64,000 nt of DNA, from positions 3,699,416 to 3,763,415 of the forward strand of contig NZ_CP017269.1 in the NCBI RefSeq assembly GCF_001750685.1, in the 5' to 3' direction. Positions 28,761 through 39,151 of the stretch are shown one piece after another. This DNA comes from Geosporobacter ferrireducens (lineage in GTDB: Bacteria > Bacillota > Clostridia > Peptostreptococcales > Thermotaleaceae). Made by a program: the position numbers and the translations under genes. How positions within the stretch are numbered: the stretch's first letter is position 1; each line of letters starts with the position of its first letter. The notes under the pieces were generated by a model. It was not told where the DNA came from. It did not search any database and worked only from the letters and a program-made list of their open reading frames with translations.

Positions 28761-30038
28761 TTGTTTACAACCCTAAAAAATGCTTGGAAAATTCCTGATT
28801 TAAGAAAGAGAATGCTATACACCCTCATGATGATGATCATCTTCAGATTGGGATCAACAATCCCGGTACCTGGAATGAACCGGGCTGCTCTTTCCCAACT
28901 GTTTAATCAGGCCGAAAGCGGACTCTTCGGGTTATTTAACCTGATTTCCGGTGGTGCCTTTGGAAACTTTACAATTTTCGCACTTAGTATCTCTCCATAT
29001 ATTACTGCTTCCATTATTCTTCAGCTGTTAACCATTGCAATTCCAAGTTTGGAAGCGATGGCAAAAGAAGGCGAAGAGGGAAGAAAGAAGATTGCCCAGT
29101 ATACAAGATATGGAACGGTTGTGTTGGCGTTAATCCAAGCTACCGGCGTAAGTGTGGGGTTGTTTAACCAGGCGTTGATATCAACGGATTTTGTGACGGT
29201 CAGCGTGGTGGTTATTACACTAACAGCAGGAACAGCGTTTTTGATGTGGTTGGGCGAGCAGATCACCGAAAAGGGTATCGGAAACGGTATATCCCTAATT
29301 ATCTTTGCAGGTATTGTTTCTAGAATGCCTATAGGCGTTGCACAAACATATCAAAAATTTAGAATTGGAGAAGTATCCATCTTCTCAATTATTACTTTTG
29401 TTGTTTTATCGATTTTAATCATTGCTGGAGTTGTTGCTATTCAACAGGGAACAAGAAAAATTCCAGTACAGTATGCAAAGAGAGTAGTAGGAAGAAAAAT
29501 GTATGGCGGGCACAGCACACACATTCCTTTAAAGGTAAATCAAGCGGGAGTTATTCCAATCATCTTTGCGATATCACTGCTGCAGTTCCCATTAACCATT
29601 ACCTACTTCTTCCGTGGAGGCGGATTCTCAACTTTTGTTGAGAGATATTTATCGCCGGGAGGTAATCCGGGAATCTGGATCTACTCTATTTTAGAAGTAC
29701 TACTGATTATATTCTTTACTTACTTTTACACAGCCATTACTTTCAACCCAGTAGAAGTATCTGAGAATATGAAAAAGCATGGTGGTTTTATTCCTGGTAT
29801 CAGACCTGGTAAGCCTACAACTGATTATTTAAACAAAGTGTTAACAAGAATTACCTTGGCAGGAGCAGTGTTCCTTGCTTTCATCGCAGTGCTTCCAACG
29901 CTGATTCTTAAATTTACGAGTATCAATTTATTGTTCGGAGGAACTAGTATCCTGATTGCTGTTTCAGTAGCATTAGAGACAATGAAGCAGGTAGAAGCGC
30001 AAATGCTGATGAGACATTATCAAGGATTCTTAAAATAG
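28761..30038 (+). CDS. secY: Preprotein translocase channel subunit SecY
   Basis: SecY forms the protein-conducting channel in the membrane. The 425 residues predict ten transmembrane segments. Conserved pieces are GSTIPVPGMN, the plug region near ISGGAFGN, YAKRVVGRKMYGGHSTHIPLKVNQAGVIPIIFA, and NPVEVSENMKKHGGFIPGIRPG. The start is TTG 28761, overlapping the end of the L15 gene's context with no gap, so translation is probably coupled. Confidence 0.98.
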   Translation: MFTTLKNAWKIPDLRKRMLYTLMMMIIFRLGSTIPVPGMNRAALSQLFNQAESGLFGLFNLISGGAFGNFTIFALSISPYITASIILQLLTIAIPSLEAMAKEGEEGRKKIAQYTRYGTVVLALIQATGVSVGLFNQALISTDFVTVSVVVITLTAGTAFLMWLGEQITEKGIGNGISLIIFAGIVSRMPIGVAQTYQKFRIGEVSIFSIITFVVLSILIIAGVVAIQQGTRKIPVQYAKRVVGRKMYGGHSTHIPLKVNQAGVIPIIFAISLLQFPLTITYFFRGGGFSTFVERYLSPGGNPGIWIYSILEVLLIIFFTYFYTAITFNPVEVSENMKKHGGFIPGIRPGKPTTDYLNKVLTRITLAGAVFLAFIAVLPTLILKFTSINLLFGGTSILIAVSVALETMKQVEAQMLMRHYQGFLK

Positions 30039-30047
30039 ATAGGATGA

Positions 30048-30069
30048 TCATGGGGATTTTTCCCCATGA
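30048..30069 (+). terminator. Hairpin between secY and adk
   Basis: TCATGGGGA (30048-30056) and TCCCCATGA (30061-30069) form a perfect 9-bp stem with a TTTT loop. No T run follows, so it may be a processing site or a weak attenuator rather than a full terminator. Confidence 0.45.
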
Positions 30070-30102
30070 CCTACACCGAATAAATAACCAGGAGATGGTA
30101 TC

Positions 30103-30747
30103 ATGAGAGTAATATTATTAGGACCTCCAGGAGCAGGTAAAGGTACACAAGCTGCTGGAATTATTGATAGATATCACATTCCACATATTTCTACTGGAGA
30201 TATTTTCAGAAAGAATATCAAAGAAGGTACGGAATTGGGAAAAAAGGCAAAAGAATATATGGATCAGGGTTTGCTTGTACCTGATGATCTAGTAGTAGCA
30301 ATCGTTGAAGACCGCTTAAAAGAAGAAGACTGCAAGAACGGATTTTTGTTGGATGGATTTCCAAGAACTGTTTACCAGGCTGAAGCATTGGATAAAGTGC
30401 TGGATAAAATGAACAGTGTATTGGATAAGGTAATCAATGTAAATGTAGATAAGGAAATCTTGATTGAAAGAGCTGTAGGGCGTAGGATTTGTAAAGACTG
30501 CGGCGCAACCTATCATATCCAGTTTAATCCTCCTGCAAAGGCCGACATTTGTGATAAATGCGGAAGCACACTCTATCAAAGAGCGGATGATAACGAAGAA
30601 ACCGTAACAAAAAGGATCGAAGTATATCTGAACGAGACACAACCACTGATTGACTATTATAAAGGAAAAGGAACGCTGGTTACGATCGATGGCCAACAGC
30701 CTATTGATAAAGTGTTTCAAGAGATCATAGCGGCTTTGGGAGCGTAG
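30103..30747 (+). CDS. adk: Adenylate kinase
   Basis: It interconverts ATP + AMP and 2 ADP. The 214 residues are of the long type with a structural zinc lid: CKDCGATYH...CDKCG supplies four cysteines (about residues 130-153). The P loop [11 protein letters not shown] (about 7-17) and [13 protein letters not shown] are intact. The secY-adk-map-infA order is typical of Firmicutes. Confidence 0.98.
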   Translation: MRVILLGPPGAGKGTQAAGIIDRYHIPHISTGDIFRKNIKEGTELGKKAKEYMDQGLLVPDDLVVAIVEDRLKEEDCKNGFLLDGFPRTVYQAEALDKVLDKMNSVLDKVINVNVDKEILIERAVGRRICKDCGATYHIQFNPPAKADICDKCGSTLYQRADDNEETVTKRIEVYLNETQPLIDYYKGKGTLVTIDGQQPIDKVFQEIIAALGA

Positions 30748-30751
30748 TACC

Positions 30752-31498
30752 ATGATTATACTAAAATCCAGTAAAGAAATTGTATATATGCGGGAAGCAG
30801 GCAAGATTGTTGCCTATGTCCATGAAGTGCTTCGAGATGCGATCAAACCAGGTATTACCACGGGGGAGCTTGATGAAATAGCTGAACGTGAAATACGAAA
30901 ATATGATGCAGAGCCAGCATTTAAAGGATATAACGGGTTTCCCGGAAGTATTTGTGCCTCCATTAATGAAGAGGTTGTACATGGAATCCCTGGATTAAAA
31001 ATGTTAAAAGATGGCGATATTATAAGTGTAGATATCGGGGCGATTTATAATGGCTATTATGGAGATGCTGCAAAAACACACCCAGTAGGAAAAGTGAGTG
31101 AAGAAGCAGAGCGACTGATTCAGGTGACAAGACAAAGCTTTTATGAAGGCTTGCAGTTTTGTCGGGAGGGATATCGGCTTTCCGATGTATCCCATGCGAT
31201 ACAGTCTTATGTAGAAAACCACGGCTTTTCAGTTGTCCGGGATTTTGTAGGGCACGGGATTGGCAAGAATATGCATGAAGACCCTCAGATACCGAATTAC
31301 GGTCTTCCAGGAAAAGGCCCCCGTTTGGCTGAAGGTATGATCTTGGCCATAGAACCCATGGTGAATGCAGGTACTTATCATGTTAGAACGTTGACAGATA
31401 ATTGGACCGTTGTTACAGCAGACGGTAAGATGTCAGCCCATTATGAGCATACGGTAGCGATCACGAAGGATGAGCCGATCCTATTAACAGTCCTCTAA
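30752..31498 (+). CDS. map: Methionine aminopeptidase, type I
   Basis: It removes the initiator methionine from new proteins and uses two metal ions. It has 248 residues. Metal ligands are in [43 protein letters not shown] and HYEHTVAIT. The ATG lies 4 bp after the adk stop and after GGGAG. Confidence 0.98.
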   Translation: MIILKSSKEIVYMREAGKIVAYVHEVLRDAIKPGITTGELDEIAEREIRKYDAEPAFKGYNGFPGSICASINEEVVHGIPGLKMLKDGDIISVDIGAIYNGYYGDAAKTHPVGKVSEEAERLIQVTRQSFYEGLQFCREGYRLSDVSHAIQSYVENHGFSVVRDFVGHGIGKNMHEDPQIPNYGLPGKGPRLAEGMILAIEPMVNAGTYHVRTLTDNWTVVTADGKMSAHYEHTVAITKDEPILLTVL

Positions 31499-31520
31499 CA
31501 ACTTAAAAGAGGTGAAAAAC

Positions 31521-31799
31521 ATGGATACTACACTTGAAATCGTTGTGGGTCAAGTGGTGAAGTCAAAGGCAGGAAGAGATAAGGATCAAAATTTTATTGT
31601 CATAGATATTGTTGATGAGCAATACGTCCTCGTTGCCGATGGAGATCTAAGAAAGCTAGATAAGCCTAAAAAGAAGAAAATTCGGCATCTGGCAAAATAT
31701 AATATCATCTGTGAAGAAGTGAAGAATCGATTGAAAAGTGGTGAAAAAATCACCAATTTACTTCTAAGGCGAGAACTGGAAAAACTGGGACTGGGATAG
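31521..31799 (+). CDS. KOW domain-containing RNA-binding protein (L14e-like)
   Basis: It is a small basic protein with a KOW-type N-terminus ([23 protein letters not shown]), seen at this position between map and infA in many Firmicutes and annotated as similar to L14e/L6e/L27e. I start at ATG 31521 after AGAGGTG, giving 92 residues; a GTG at 31512 lies inside that ribosome binding site. Its role in translation is inferred from position and fold, not proved. Confidence 0.88.
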   Translation: MDTTLEIVVGQVVKSKAGRDKDQNFIVIDIVDEQYVLVADGDLRKLDKPKKKKIRHLAKYNIICEEVKNRLKSGEKITNLLLRRELEKLGLG

Positions 31800-31827
31800 T
31801 CACAGGAATAGGAGGTTTGATTTCCTA

Positions 31828-32046
31828 ATGGCGAAAAGCGATGTCATAGAGGTTCAAGGAACTGTTGTTGAAGCTCTACCAAATGCCATGTTTAAAGTAA
31901 AGTTGGAAAACGGACATGAAATATTAGGACATATTTCCGGTAAGCTAAGAATGAATTTTATTAGAATATTACCAGGTGATAAAGTTACACTTGAATTATC
32001 ACCCTATGATTTGACTAGAGGTAGAATAACCTGGCGTGGTAAGTGA
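31828..32046 (+). CDS. infA: Translation initiation factor IF-1
   Basis: IF-1 occupies the 30S A site during initiation. The 72-residue single OB fold begins [20 protein letters not shown] and ends with [16 protein letters not shown], a full-length match. AGGAGGTTTG precedes the ATG and rpmJ follows in 16 bp. Confidence 0.98.
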   Translation: MAKSDVIEVQGTVVEALPNAMFKVKLENGHEILGHISGKLRMNFIRILPGDKVTLELSPYDLTRGRITWRGK

Positions 32047-32062
32047 TTAAGGAGGGATAACA

Positions 32063-32176
32063 GTGAAGGTTCGACCATCAGTTAAACCTATTTGCGAAAA
32101 ATGCAAAATCATTAAAAGAAAAGGCAGAGTCATGATTATCTGCGAAAATCCGAAACATAAGCAAAAACAAGGTTAA
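32063..32176 (+). CDS. rpmJ: 50S ribosomal protein L36
   Basis: This 37-residue protein, [20 protein letters not shown] continuing to a KHKQKQG end, is the zinc-ribbon L36. Its metal ligands are Cys11, Cys14, Cys27 and the histidine near residue 32. The start is GTG 32063 after AAGGAGGGA. It lies between infA and rpsM as expected. Confidence 0.97.
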   Translation: MKVRPSVKPICEKCKIIKRKGRVMIICENPKHKQKQG

Positions 32177-32251
32177 ACTAGCTGAATTTAATAAAAAGCT
32201 AGTATTTCCTGCTGTAATTTAGTATAATTATAAGTTGTGGCATTATTAGTA

Positions 32252-32299
32252 TTTAAGTGCGGCTGAATTTGACTACTAAATGTAGTCGAATTACTTAAT
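32252..32299 (+). promoter_or_regulatory. Stem-loop leader before rpsM (alpha operon)
   Basis: AATTTGACTAC (32266-32276) pairs with GTAGTCGAATT (32282-32292), one G-T pair included. An outer stem, TTAAGT/ACTTAA, extends it. A -10 like TATAAT at 32223-32228 stands upstream without a convincing -35. The 198-base rpmJ-rpsM gap may thus hold a promoter and a regulatory leader; its ligand, possibly S4, is a guess. Confidence 0.4.
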
Positions 32300-32374
32300 G
32301 CTAAATTTATAGATTTTAAAATTTACAATAACCATGATAGTAAATAAGTACAGATTTGGGAGGTGCAAAGTAGA

Positions 32375-32746
32375 ATGGCAAGAATTTCAGGCGTTGACTT
32401 ACCAAGAGAGAAAAGAGTAGAAATCGGATTGACATATATCTTTGGTATTGGCAGAAAAACTTCTAACAGTATTTTAGCAAAAGCAGGTGTAAATCCTGAT
32501 ACAAGAGTTAGAGATCTTACAGAAGATGAAGTAGGTAGACTAAGACAAATTATCGATAGTGATCATAAAGTAGAAGGAGATTTACGACGTGATATCTCTT
32601 TAAACATTAAACGTTTAAAGGAGATCGGATGCTACAGAGGAATCCGTCATAGAAGAAATCTTCCGGTTAGAGGTCAGAGAACGAAGACGAATGCAAGAAC
32701 AAGAAAAGGTCCAAGAAAAACTGTTGGACGTAAAAAGAAGAAATAG
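32375..32746 (+). CDS. rpsM: 30S ribosomal protein S13
   Basis: S13 makes bridges to the 50S head and contacts P-site tRNA. The start is ATG 32375 ([21 protein letters not shown]) after GGGAGGTG, giving 123 residues. The C-terminus [23 protein letters not shown] is conserved. Confidence 0.98.
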   Translation: MARISGVDLPREKRVEIGLTYIFGIGRKTSNSILAKAGVNPDTRVRDLTEDEVGRLRQIIDSDHKVEGDLRRDISLNIKRLKEIGCYRGIRHRRNLPVRGQRTKTNARTRKGPRKTVGRKKKK

Positions 32747-32765
32747 TTAAAGGAGGTTAGAATCG

Positions 32766-33167
32766 ATGGTAGCCAAAAAGGCAGCGAAAAAAGTTCGTAA
32801 AAGAAGACGGGAACGTAAAAATATCGAACGTGGTCAAGCGCATATTCAATCAACATTTAATAATACAATTGTTACCTTAACGGATTTGCAAGGAAATGCA
32901 ATTTCCTGGGCAAGTGCGGGCGGATTAGGATTTAAAGGCTCAAGAAAATCTACTCCTTTTGCAGCACAAATGGCTGCAGAGACTGCTGCAAGATCAGCAA
33001 TGGAGCACGGTTTGAAAACAATCGAGGTATATGTAAAGGGACCTGGTTCCGGAAGAGAAGCAGCAATCAGATCCTTACAAGCAGCAGGATTAGAAATTAA
33101 TTTAATTAAAGACGTTACGCCTGTACCTCATAATGGATGCAGACCGCCAAAACGTAGAAGAGTATAA
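32766..33167 (+). CDS. rpsK: 30S ribosomal protein S11
   Basis: S11 lies on the 30S platform near the E site. It has 133 residues. The signatures [46 protein letters not shown] (in two stretches) and [18 protein letters not shown] are intact. AAAGGAGG precedes the ATG. Confidence 0.98.
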   Translation: MVAKKAAKKVRKRRRERKNIERGQAHIQSTFNNTIVTLTDLQGNAISWASAGGLGFKGSRKSTPFAAQMAAETAARSAMEHGLKTIEVYVKGPGSGREAAIRSLQAAGLEINLIKDVTPVPHNGCRPPKRRRV

Positions 33168-33191
33168 TTAGGATTAGGAGGTGTAGAAATA

Positions 33192-33812
33192 ATGGCAAGA
33201 TATACGGGACCATCTTGTAGACTATGTCGAAGAGAAGGACAAAAACTGTATTTAAAAGGCGAAAGATGCTATACAGATAAATGTGCAATCGCAAGAAGAG
33301 GCTATGCACCGGGACAACACGGGCAAGGAAGAAAAAAATTGTCTAACTACGGTTTACAGCTTCGTGAAAAGCAAAAAGCAAAGAGATTTTATGGCTTATT
33401 AGAAACACCATTTAGAGCATACTTCGAGAAGGCGGAGAAGATGCCTGGAATCACTGGTGAAAACTTATTAAGAATTCTTGAAACAAGACTTGATAATGTA
33501 GTATATAGAATGGGTTTTGCATCTTCTAGAAAAGAAGCAAGACAGTTAGTAAGACATGGTCACTTTACAGTAAATGGTAAGAAGGTTGATATTCCATCAT
33601 TCTTAGTATCTGTAGGTGATGTAATTAAGGTAAAAGAAAAGAGCTTTAGTTCTGCGAAGTTCAAAGAATTAGCAGAAGCTGCAGCGAATGTACCAAACTG
33701 GGTACAAGTAAGCTTTGAAAACTTAGAGGGAAAAGTAGTTGCGCTACCTACTAGAGAAGATATAGACATTCCAATTGCGGAACACTTAATCGTAGAGTTG
33801 TATTCAAGATAA
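33192..33812 (+). CDS. rpsD: 30S ribosomal protein S4, zinc-binding type
   Basis: S4 is a primary assembly protein and part of the mRNA entry channel. It has 206 residues. The N-terminus keeps a four-cysteine zinc site: CRLC at about 9-12, then CYTDKC at about 26-31. The S4 RNA-binding domain ([33 protein letters not shown], in two stretches) follows. rpsD inside the alpha operon before rpoA is common in Clostridia, unlike Bacillus. Confidence 0.98.
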   Translation: MARYTGPSCRLCRREGQKLYLKGERCYTDKCAIARRGYAPGQHGQGRKKLSNYGLQLREKQKAKRFYGLLETPFRAYFEKAEKMPGITGENLLRILETRLDNVVYRMGFASSRKEARQLVRHGHFTVNGKKVDIPSFLVSVGDVIKVKEKSFSSAKFKELAEAAANVPNWVQVSFENLEGKVVALPTREDIDIPIAEHLIVELYSR

Positions 33813-33876
33813 TAATATATAGAATCAGTTACCCTCATATTGTATAGAGATAAAATTGATAAGGAGGGTCAAAAAT

Positions 33877-34824
33877 ATGATTGAAATCGAAAAGCCTAAG
33901 ATAGAATGTGTAGATTTAAATGCTGAGAATACCTATGGAAAGTTTGTGGTAGAACCCCTGGAAAGAGGATATGGTACGACATTGGGAAACAGCTTGCGGA
34001 GAATTTTACTTTCTTCTCTTCCTGGTGTTGCAGTTACCTCTGTTAAAATAGAGGGAGTACTCCACGAATTTTCAACAGTACCCGGTGTTAAAGAAGATGT
34101 ATCAGAAATCATCTTAAATCTAAAATCACTGGCAGCGAAAATGTACTCCGATGGACCTAAAATTGTTAGAGTTGATGCACAGGGTCCGGGAATCGTTACT
34201 GCAGGAGATATCATCTCCGATGCAGACGTAGAAATATTAAATCCAGATCTTCATATTGCAACTCTTGAAGACGATGCGAAATTGCTTATGGAAATTTCTT
34301 TAGCAAAGGGCCGGGGATATGTTCCGTCAGAAAATAATAAAAACGACAACATGCCGATCGGTGTTATTCCTGTAGATTCTATCTATACACCCGTAAGAAA
34401 AGTAAGCTATAGTGTAGAAAATACAAGAGTTGGGCAAGTTACTGACTATGACAAGCTAACATTGGAAATATGGACGGATGGGAGCATTAAGCCTGATGAG
34501 GCAGCTTCTTTGGGTGCCAAAATTATGAATGAACATTTAAACCTGTTCATTACCTTAACAGACCACATTGATAATGTAGAAATCATGGTTGAAAAAGAAG
34601 AGGATAAAAAAGAAAAAGTTTTAGAGATGACGATCGAAGAATTGGAGTTGTCCGTAAGATCCTACAATTGCCTGAAGCGTGCCGGTATCAATACGGTAGA
34701 GGAACTTACAGAAAAATCCGAGGAAGATATGATGAAGGTTCGAAATCTGGGTAAAAAATCCCTTGAAGAAGTACAGCAAAAACTTGCTGAACTTGGATTA
34801 GGCTTAAGACCTAGTGAAGACTAA
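33877..34824 (+). CDS. rpoA: RNA polymerase subunit alpha
   Basis: Alpha dimerizes to start polymerase assembly, and its C-terminal domain binds UP elements and activators. The start is ATG 33877 ([15 protein letters not shown]) after AAGGAGGG, giving 315 residues. The N-terminal domain has [21 protein letters not shown]. The C-terminal domain ([22 protein letters not shown], then [10 protein letters not shown]) has the usual helix-hairpin DNA-contact residues. Confidence 0.98.
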   Translation: MIEIEKPKIECVDLNAENTYGKFVVEPLERGYGTTLGNSLRRILLSSLPGVAVTSVKIEGVLHEFSTVPGVKEDVSEIILNLKSLAAKMYSDGPKIVRVDAQGPGIVTAGDIISDADVEILNPDLHIATLEDDAKLLMEISLAKGRGYVPSENNKNDNMPIGVIPVDSIYTPVRKVSYSVENTRVGQVTDYDKLTLEIWTDGSIKPDEAASLGAKIMNEHLNLFITLTDHIDNVEIMVEKEEDKKEKVLEMTIEELELSVRSYNCLKRAGINTVEELTEKSEEDMMKVRNLGKKSLEEVQQKLAELGLGLRPSED

Positions 34825-34847
34825 TTGGGTTTAAAGGAGGGAAAGAC

Positions 34848-35189
34848 ATGGCAGGACATCGTAAATTAGGCCGTACAACAGACCACAGAATGGCAATGTT
34901 GAGAAACCTTGTTACAAGTTTGTTGAGAGAGGGTCGTATTGAGACGACTGTAACAAGAGCAAAAGAAACCCGTAAGCTTGCAGAAAAGATGATTAGCCTT
35001 GCAAAAAGAGGCGACCTTCATGCAAGACGTCAGGTAATGGCCTTTGTATATGACGAAACAACTGTAAAGAAGCTGTTTGATGATGTAGCACCTAAGTATG
35101 CTGAAAGAAACGGTGGATATACAAGAATTATGAAGCTGGGGCCTCGTAGAGGGGACGCAGCGGAAATGGTTATATTAGAATTGGTTTAA
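34848..35189 (+). CDS. rplQ: 50S ribosomal protein L17
   Basis: L17 lies near the tunnel exit. It has 113 residues, starting [20 protein letters not shown] and ending [18 protein letters not shown]. It closes the long ribosomal series, and a terminator follows 6 bp after the stop. Confidence 0.98.
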   Translation: MAGHRKLGRTTDHRMAMLRNLVTSLLREGRIETTVTRAKETRKLAEKMISLAKRGDLHARRQVMAFVYDETTVKKLFDDVAPKYAERNGGYTRIMKLGPRRGDAAEMVILELV

Positions 35190-35195
35190 TAGGAT

Positions 35196-35229
35196 AGGGA
35201 TTAAGTGACATACTTAGTCCCTTTTGTTT
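35196..35229 (+). terminator. Intrinsic terminator after rplQ
   Basis: AGGGATTAAGT (35196-35206) pairs with ACTTAGTCCCT (35212-35222), one G-T pair included, and TTTGTTT follows. It ends the ribosomal operon ahead of the ECF promoter. Confidence 0.8.
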
Positions 35230-35250
35230 ATAAAAAAATATAACAATCTA

Positions 35251-35279
35251 TTGGTATTCTGCCAGGTTAGAGGTATAAT
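35251..35279 (+). promoter_or_regulatory. Promoter for ecfA1-ecfA2-ecfT-truA
   Basis: TTGGTA (35251-35256) and TATAAT (35274-35279) are 17 bp apart, between the rplQ terminator and ecfA1. Confidence 0.65.
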
Positions 35280-35319
35280 ATATTAGGTAAAATACTTGTA
35301 AAGTTGTGAGGGAACAACC

Positions 35320-36159
35320 ATGGAGAAGATTATTGAAATAAAAGATCTGGTTTATGAATATAAAAATGAGCAAAATGAAGGTGTTGCTGCGCTAAAAAAG
35401 GTATCTTTGCAGGTTAATGAGGGAGAATTCTTAGTGGTTATTGGGCATAATGGTTCCGGAAAGTCTACGATGGCCAAGCACATGAACGCTTTATTACTGC
35501 CTAGCGGCGGAAAGGTATATGTGAACGGTTTAGACACAACGGAAGAAAAAAACACATGGGCGATCCGGCAAACCGCAGGGATGGTGTTTCAGAATCCTGA
35601 TAATCAAATTGTAGCTACGATTGTAGAAGAGGACGTAGCTTTTGGTCCTGAGAACCTAGGCATAGAACCAAAAGAGATCCGTAATAGAGTAGATGGTGCC
35701 TTAAAGGCAGTAGGTATGGATGCTTTTCGTAAAAAAGGACCCCATCTTCTATCCGGTGGCCAGAAACAGAGAATTGCCATTGCGGGCGTTATCGCCATGA
35801 AACCGAAATGTATTATACTGGATGAGCCTACAGCAATGCTGGATCCTTCAGGCAGAAAGGAAGTTATGGAGACGATCCGTCAGCTAAATCGTGAGGAAGG
35901 AATTACGATTGTGCATATTACCCACTTTATGGATGAAGCTGTGCAGGCTGATCGCGTGATTGTCATGGAAGAGGGTAATATTGTATTGGAAGGTACACCA
36001 AAGGAAGTCTTTCAGCAGGTCGAGATTTTAAAAAAATTAGGCTTAGATGTACCTCAGGTTACAGAATTGGCTTTTCAATTAAAAAGCAGCGGTATCAATC
36101 TTCCAGCGGAAATACTGACTGTTGACGAGATGGTGGTGCATTTATGTCAATTATTGTAG
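35320..36159 (+). CDS. ecfA1: ECF transporter ATPase A1
   Basis: It is one of the two ATPases of the energy-coupling module that powers several vitamin- or metal-specific S components. It has 279 residues: Walker [10 protein letters not shown] (about 43-51), Q loop, [13 protein letters not shown] signature, Walker [14 protein letters not shown] and switch His in ITHFMD. Its 3' end overlaps ecfA2 by 16 bases. No S component gene is in the window, consistent with a shared group II module. Confidence 0.96.
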   Translation: MEKIIEIKDLVYEYKNEQNEGVAALKKVSLQVNEGEFLVVIGHNGSGKSTMAKHMNALLLPSGGKVYVNGLDTTEEKNTWAIRQTAGMVFQNPDNQIVATIVEEDVAFGPENLGIEPKEIRNRVDGALKAVGMDAFRKKGPHLLSGGQKQRIAIAGVIAMKPKCIILDEPTAMLDPSGRKEVMETIRQLNREEGITIVHITHFMDEAVQADRVIVMEEGNIVLEGTPKEVFQQVEILKKLGLDVPQVTELAFQLKSSGINLPAEILTVDEMVVHLCQLL

Positions 36160-36998
36160 AGAATTTAACACATATTTACAATCCGAATACTCCATTTGAG
36201 ACAACTGCATTAAATGATGTAAGTTTCCAAATTGATAAAGGAGATTTTGTTGGTTTGATTGGTCACACAGGCTCAGGAAAATCTACATTGATTCAACATT
36301 TAAATGGACTGTTGAAAGCATCTTCCGGTAAAATTCTGGTGAATGACTTTGAAATTACTAAAAAAGACGTAAAGCTTAGAGAGATTCGACAGAAGGTGGG
36401 TTTAGTATTTCAATATCCGGAACATCAGCTTTTTGAGGAAACCATTTATAAGGATGTGGCTTTTGGACCCATTAATCTAGACTTATCTCAAGAGGAAGTA
36501 GATCGAAGGGTTCGAGAAGCTATTCAACTGGTAGGACTGTCCTTTGAGGATGTAAAGGAACGTTCCCCTTTTGAATTAAGTGGTGGACAAAGAAGAAGGG
36601 TGGCCATTGCAGGTGTCGTTGCAATGCGACCGGAGGTACTGATTCTGGATGAGCCTACAGCAGGGTTGGATCCCAAAGGCAGAGATGAGATATTAGATCA
36701 AATCAAAGCACTGCATAATCGTTATAAGATGACAGTTCTCTTGGTCTCTCACAGTATGGAAGATATTGCAAGATTAGTAGATAAAATCGTTGTTATGCAC
36801 AGGGGCACTGTAGCACTTCAAGGTAGGCCAAGGGAAGTATTCCAGCATGTAGAACTATTGGAAAGTATTGGACTTGCCATACCACAAATCACCTATCTCA
36901 TGCGGAGGCTGAAAGCCATGGGAAAACCTATACGAGATGATGTGCTAACGATTGAAGAAGCTAAAACAGAAATTATCAATTGGTTAAGGAGAAAGTAA
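36144..36998 (+). CDS. ecfA2: ECF transporter ATPase A2
   Basis: It pairs with A1 in the module. It has 284 residues with Walker [40 protein letters not shown] and LVSHSMEDI. It overlaps ecfA1 at the 5' end and is one base from ecfT, so all three are translated together. Confidence 0.96.
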   Translation: MSIIVENLTHIYNPNTPFETTALNDVSFQIDKGDFVGLIGHTGSGKSTLIQHLNGLLKASSGKILVNDFEITKKDVKLREIRQKVGLVFQYPEHQLFEETIYKDVAFGPINLDLSQEEVDRRVREAIQLVGLSFEDVKERSPFELSGGQRRRVAIAGVVAMRPEVLILDEPTAGLDPKGRDEILDQIKALHNRYKMTVLLVSHSMEDIARLVDKIVVMHRGTVALQGRPREVFQHVELLESIGLAIPQITYLMRRLKAMGKPIRDDVLTIEEAKTEIINWLRRK

Positions 36999-36999
36999 T

Positions 37000-37800
37000 A
37001 TGCTTAGGGATATCACAATTGGACAATACTATCCTCAAGAATCTATCATACACAGACTGGATCCAAGAGTAAAGATACTGGCTACTTTTGTATATATCGT
37101 TGCTTTATTTCTAGTGAAGAATTTTACTGCCTATGGATATATTCTATTATTCTTGGGATTTTCTGTTCTGCTGTCTAAAGTGCCTTTTTCATATATGATT
37201 CGTGGCTTAAAACCACTATTTCTGATTATCATTCTTACCTTTGCCATTAACGTTTTTATGACAAAGGGTGAAGTGATTTATCAATTAGGACCCCTAGATA
37301 TAACGAAGGAAGGGATTCGCCAGGCAGTGTTTATGGGTACGAGGCTAATTCTTTTAATCATTGGAACCTCTCTGCTGACTTTGACAACCTCTCCTATACA
37401 GCTGACAGATGGCATAGAGAAACTACTGAACCCTTTTAAACGGTTTGGTATGCCAGCCCATGAATTGGCAATGATGATGACCATTGCCCTGCGGTTTATT
37501 CCAACCCTATTAGAAGAGACAGATAAGATTATGAAAGCACAGATGGCAAGGGGGGCAGATTTTGAAAGCGGGAATATCATTAATCGTGCCAAAAGTCTCG
37601 TGCCACTGCTCGTACCACTTTTTATCAGTGCTTTTAGGCGTGCCGATGAATTAGCTATGGCAATGGAAGCACGGTGCTATCGTGGCGGAGAAAATCGAAC
37701 CAGAATGAAGGAATTGGCCTTACATGGAAGAGATTTTATTGCTTCTCTGATTACCTTGCTGATGCTGGCTGTAGTTATTTTAGATCGATTGATCATGTAG
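37000..37800 (+). CDS. ecfT: ECF transporter transmembrane subunit T
   Basis: The T subunit couples the ATPases to the S component. The 266 residues predict about five or six membrane segments. Both conserved cytoplasmic coupling-helix motifs are visible: MARGADF (ARG, about residue 183) and MEARCYRGG (about 223). It starts one base after ecfA2. Confidence 0.96.
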   Translation: MLRDITIGQYYPQESIIHRLDPRVKILATFVYIVALFLVKNFTAYGYILLFLGFSVLLSKVPFSYMIRGLKPLFLIIILTFAINVFMTKGEVIYQLGPLDITKEGIRQAVFMGTRLILLIIGTSLLTLTTSPIQLTDGIEKLLNPFKRFGMPAHELAMMMTIALRFIPTLLEETDKIMKAQMARGADFESGNIINRAKSLVPLLVPLFISAFRRADELAMAMEARCYRGGENRTRMKELALHGRDFIASLITLLMLAVVILDRLIM

Positions 37801-37823
37801 TAGAACTAAGTAGGTGGAGCCCC

Positions 37824-38558
37824 ATGAGAAATATTAAGCTTTTGATTGAATATGACGGTACTAACTTTTGTGGCTGGCAGCGTCAGAATAATGGTAGAAC
37901 CATACAGGAAGAAATTGAAAAGGCATTGGAAAAGGTCCTAAAAAGGCCTGTAAAGATTCATGGTTCAGGAAGAACCGATACCGGCGTACATGCCCTAGGG
38001 CAGGTAGCCAGTTTTAAAGCAAACATTACGGTTCCTATGGACAAAATCCCCTTAGCTTTAAACAGCCTTTTGCCTGAAGATATCTCCGTTAAGGGGGCAT
38101 CTGAGGTTGAAGAAGATTTTCATGCCAGATATTCCGCAAAAGGGAAAAAATACATTTATCAGATTTATAATGGACCCTTGCGCAGTCCTTTGCTGCGAAA
38201 CTATGCCTATTTTGTAGCACATCCTTTAGATTTAAATAGAATGCAGGAGGCGGCACAATACTTTTTAGGTAGCCATGATTTTAAAGGATTTATGGCTTCC
38301 GGCAGTTGCGTTCAAGATACGGTTAGAACCTTATACAAACTAGATGTATATTTTCATGAGAACCTAATTAAAATAGAAGTTGAGGGAAACGGTTTTTTAT
38401 ACAATATGGTGAGAATTATATCAGGGACATTAGTAGAGGTCGGAAAAGAAAAAATACTGCCTACAGAGATGCAAAAAATCATAGCATCGGGGATTCGGGA
38501 AAGCGCGGGTCCCACAGCTCCAGCCCAAGGATTATATTTAGCAGAGGTGTTTTACTAA
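37824..38558 (+). CDS. truA: tRNA pseudouridine(38-40) synthase TruA
   Basis: It converts uridines 38-40 in the tRNA anticodon stem to pseudouridine. The start is ATG 37824 (MRNIKLLIEYDGTNFCGWQ) after GGTGGAG, giving 244 residues. The catalytic Asp lies in HGSGRTDTGVHALGQV. ARYSAKGKKYIY and GNGFLYNMVRIISGTLVEVG are conserved. The position between ecfT and rplM is typical for Firmicutes. The same frame is open upstream into ecfT, which I discount. Confidence 0.97.
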   Translation: MRNIKLLIEYDGTNFCGWQRQNNGRTIQEEIEKALEKVLKRPVKIHGSGRTDTGVHALGQVASFKANITVPMDKIPLALNSLLPEDISVKGASEVEEDFHARYSAKGKKYIYQIYNGPLRSPLLRNYAYFVAHPLDLNRMQEAAQYFLGSHDFKGFMASGSCVQDTVRTLYKLDVYFHENLIKIEVEGNGFLYNMVRIISGTLVEVGKEKILPTEMQKIIASGIRESAGPTAPAQGLYLAEVFY

Positions 38559-38575
38559 AATCCGTCAAATATTCC

Positions 38576-38604
38576 TTGACACACACGGCTGCATGTATTA
38601 AAAT
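38576..38604 (+). promoter_or_regulatory. Promoter for rplM-rpsI
   Basis: TTGACA (38576-38581), a 17-bp spacer and TAAAAT (38599-38604), following truA by 17 bp. Transcription would start near 38611, ahead of the hairpin described next. Confidence 0.8.
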
Positions 38605-38622
38605 GGTTAAAGAGTGTGCTTA

Positions 38623-38653
38623 TTAAAAAATCCACTAGCCCCGGGTTTTTTAA
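38623..38653 (+). promoter_or_regulatory. Candidate L13 leader hairpin
   Basis: TTAAAAAATCC (38623-38633) pairs with GGGTTTTTTAA (38643-38653), one G-T pair included, around a CCC-containing loop. It begins about 12 bases after the predicted transcription start. Its place in the rplM-rpsI leader recalls the L13 leader family of Firmicutes. The poly-T within the 3' arm could serve as a terminator tract. Confidence 0.5.
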
Positions 38654-38697
38654 CATAGAAGCGAGTATTGAAATGGTAGTGTTAGGAGGGAAATTTA

Positions 38698-39126
38698 ATG
38701 AAATCATTTATGGCAAAGCCACTAGAAATAGAAAGAAAGTGGTATGTAATTGATGCAGAAGGAAAGCCGCTAGGACGTTTGGCTTCTGAAGTTGCATCTA
38801 TTCTAAGAGGAAAAAGAAAACCTATTTTTACTCCCCATGTAGACACAGGTGATTATGTAATCATCGTGAATGCAGAAAAGGTATTATTTACGGGAAGAAA
38901 GCTTGATAAGAAATTGTACAGACACCATACTGGACATCCTGGCGGATTAAAGGAAGTAACGGCTAGAGAATTAATGGCAAAGAAACCTGAGCAAGCATTA
39001 AAGCTGGCGATCAAAGGGATGCTTCCGAAGAACAGTCTAGGAAGACAAATGTTCACTAAACTAAAAGTATATGCTGGTGCTGAGCATAATCATCAAGCTC
39101 AACAACCGGAAGTACTGGATATATAA
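38698..39126 (+). CDS. rplM: 50S ribosomal protein L13
   Basis: L13 is an early 50S assembly protein. It has 142 residues: [25 protein letters not shown] at the start and the signature [22 protein letters not shown]. The ATG 38698 follows TTAGGAGGG. It is translated with rpsI (25 bp gap). Confidence 0.98.
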   Translation: MKSFMAKPLEIERKWYVIDAEGKPLGRLASEVASILRGKRKPIFTPHVDTGDYVIIVNAEKVLFTGRKLDKKLYRHHTGHPGGLKEVTARELMAKKPEQALKLAIKGMLPKNSLGRQMFTKLKVYAGAEHNHQAQQPEVLDI

Positions 39127-39151
39127 GCTGTAGAGGAAGGGAGGAAAGATC

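Noticed and set aside
37674-37823. 50-residue N-terminal extension of TruA
   Set aside because: It overlaps the end of ecfT in another frame. The ATG at 37824 has a good ribosome binding site and the expected family start.
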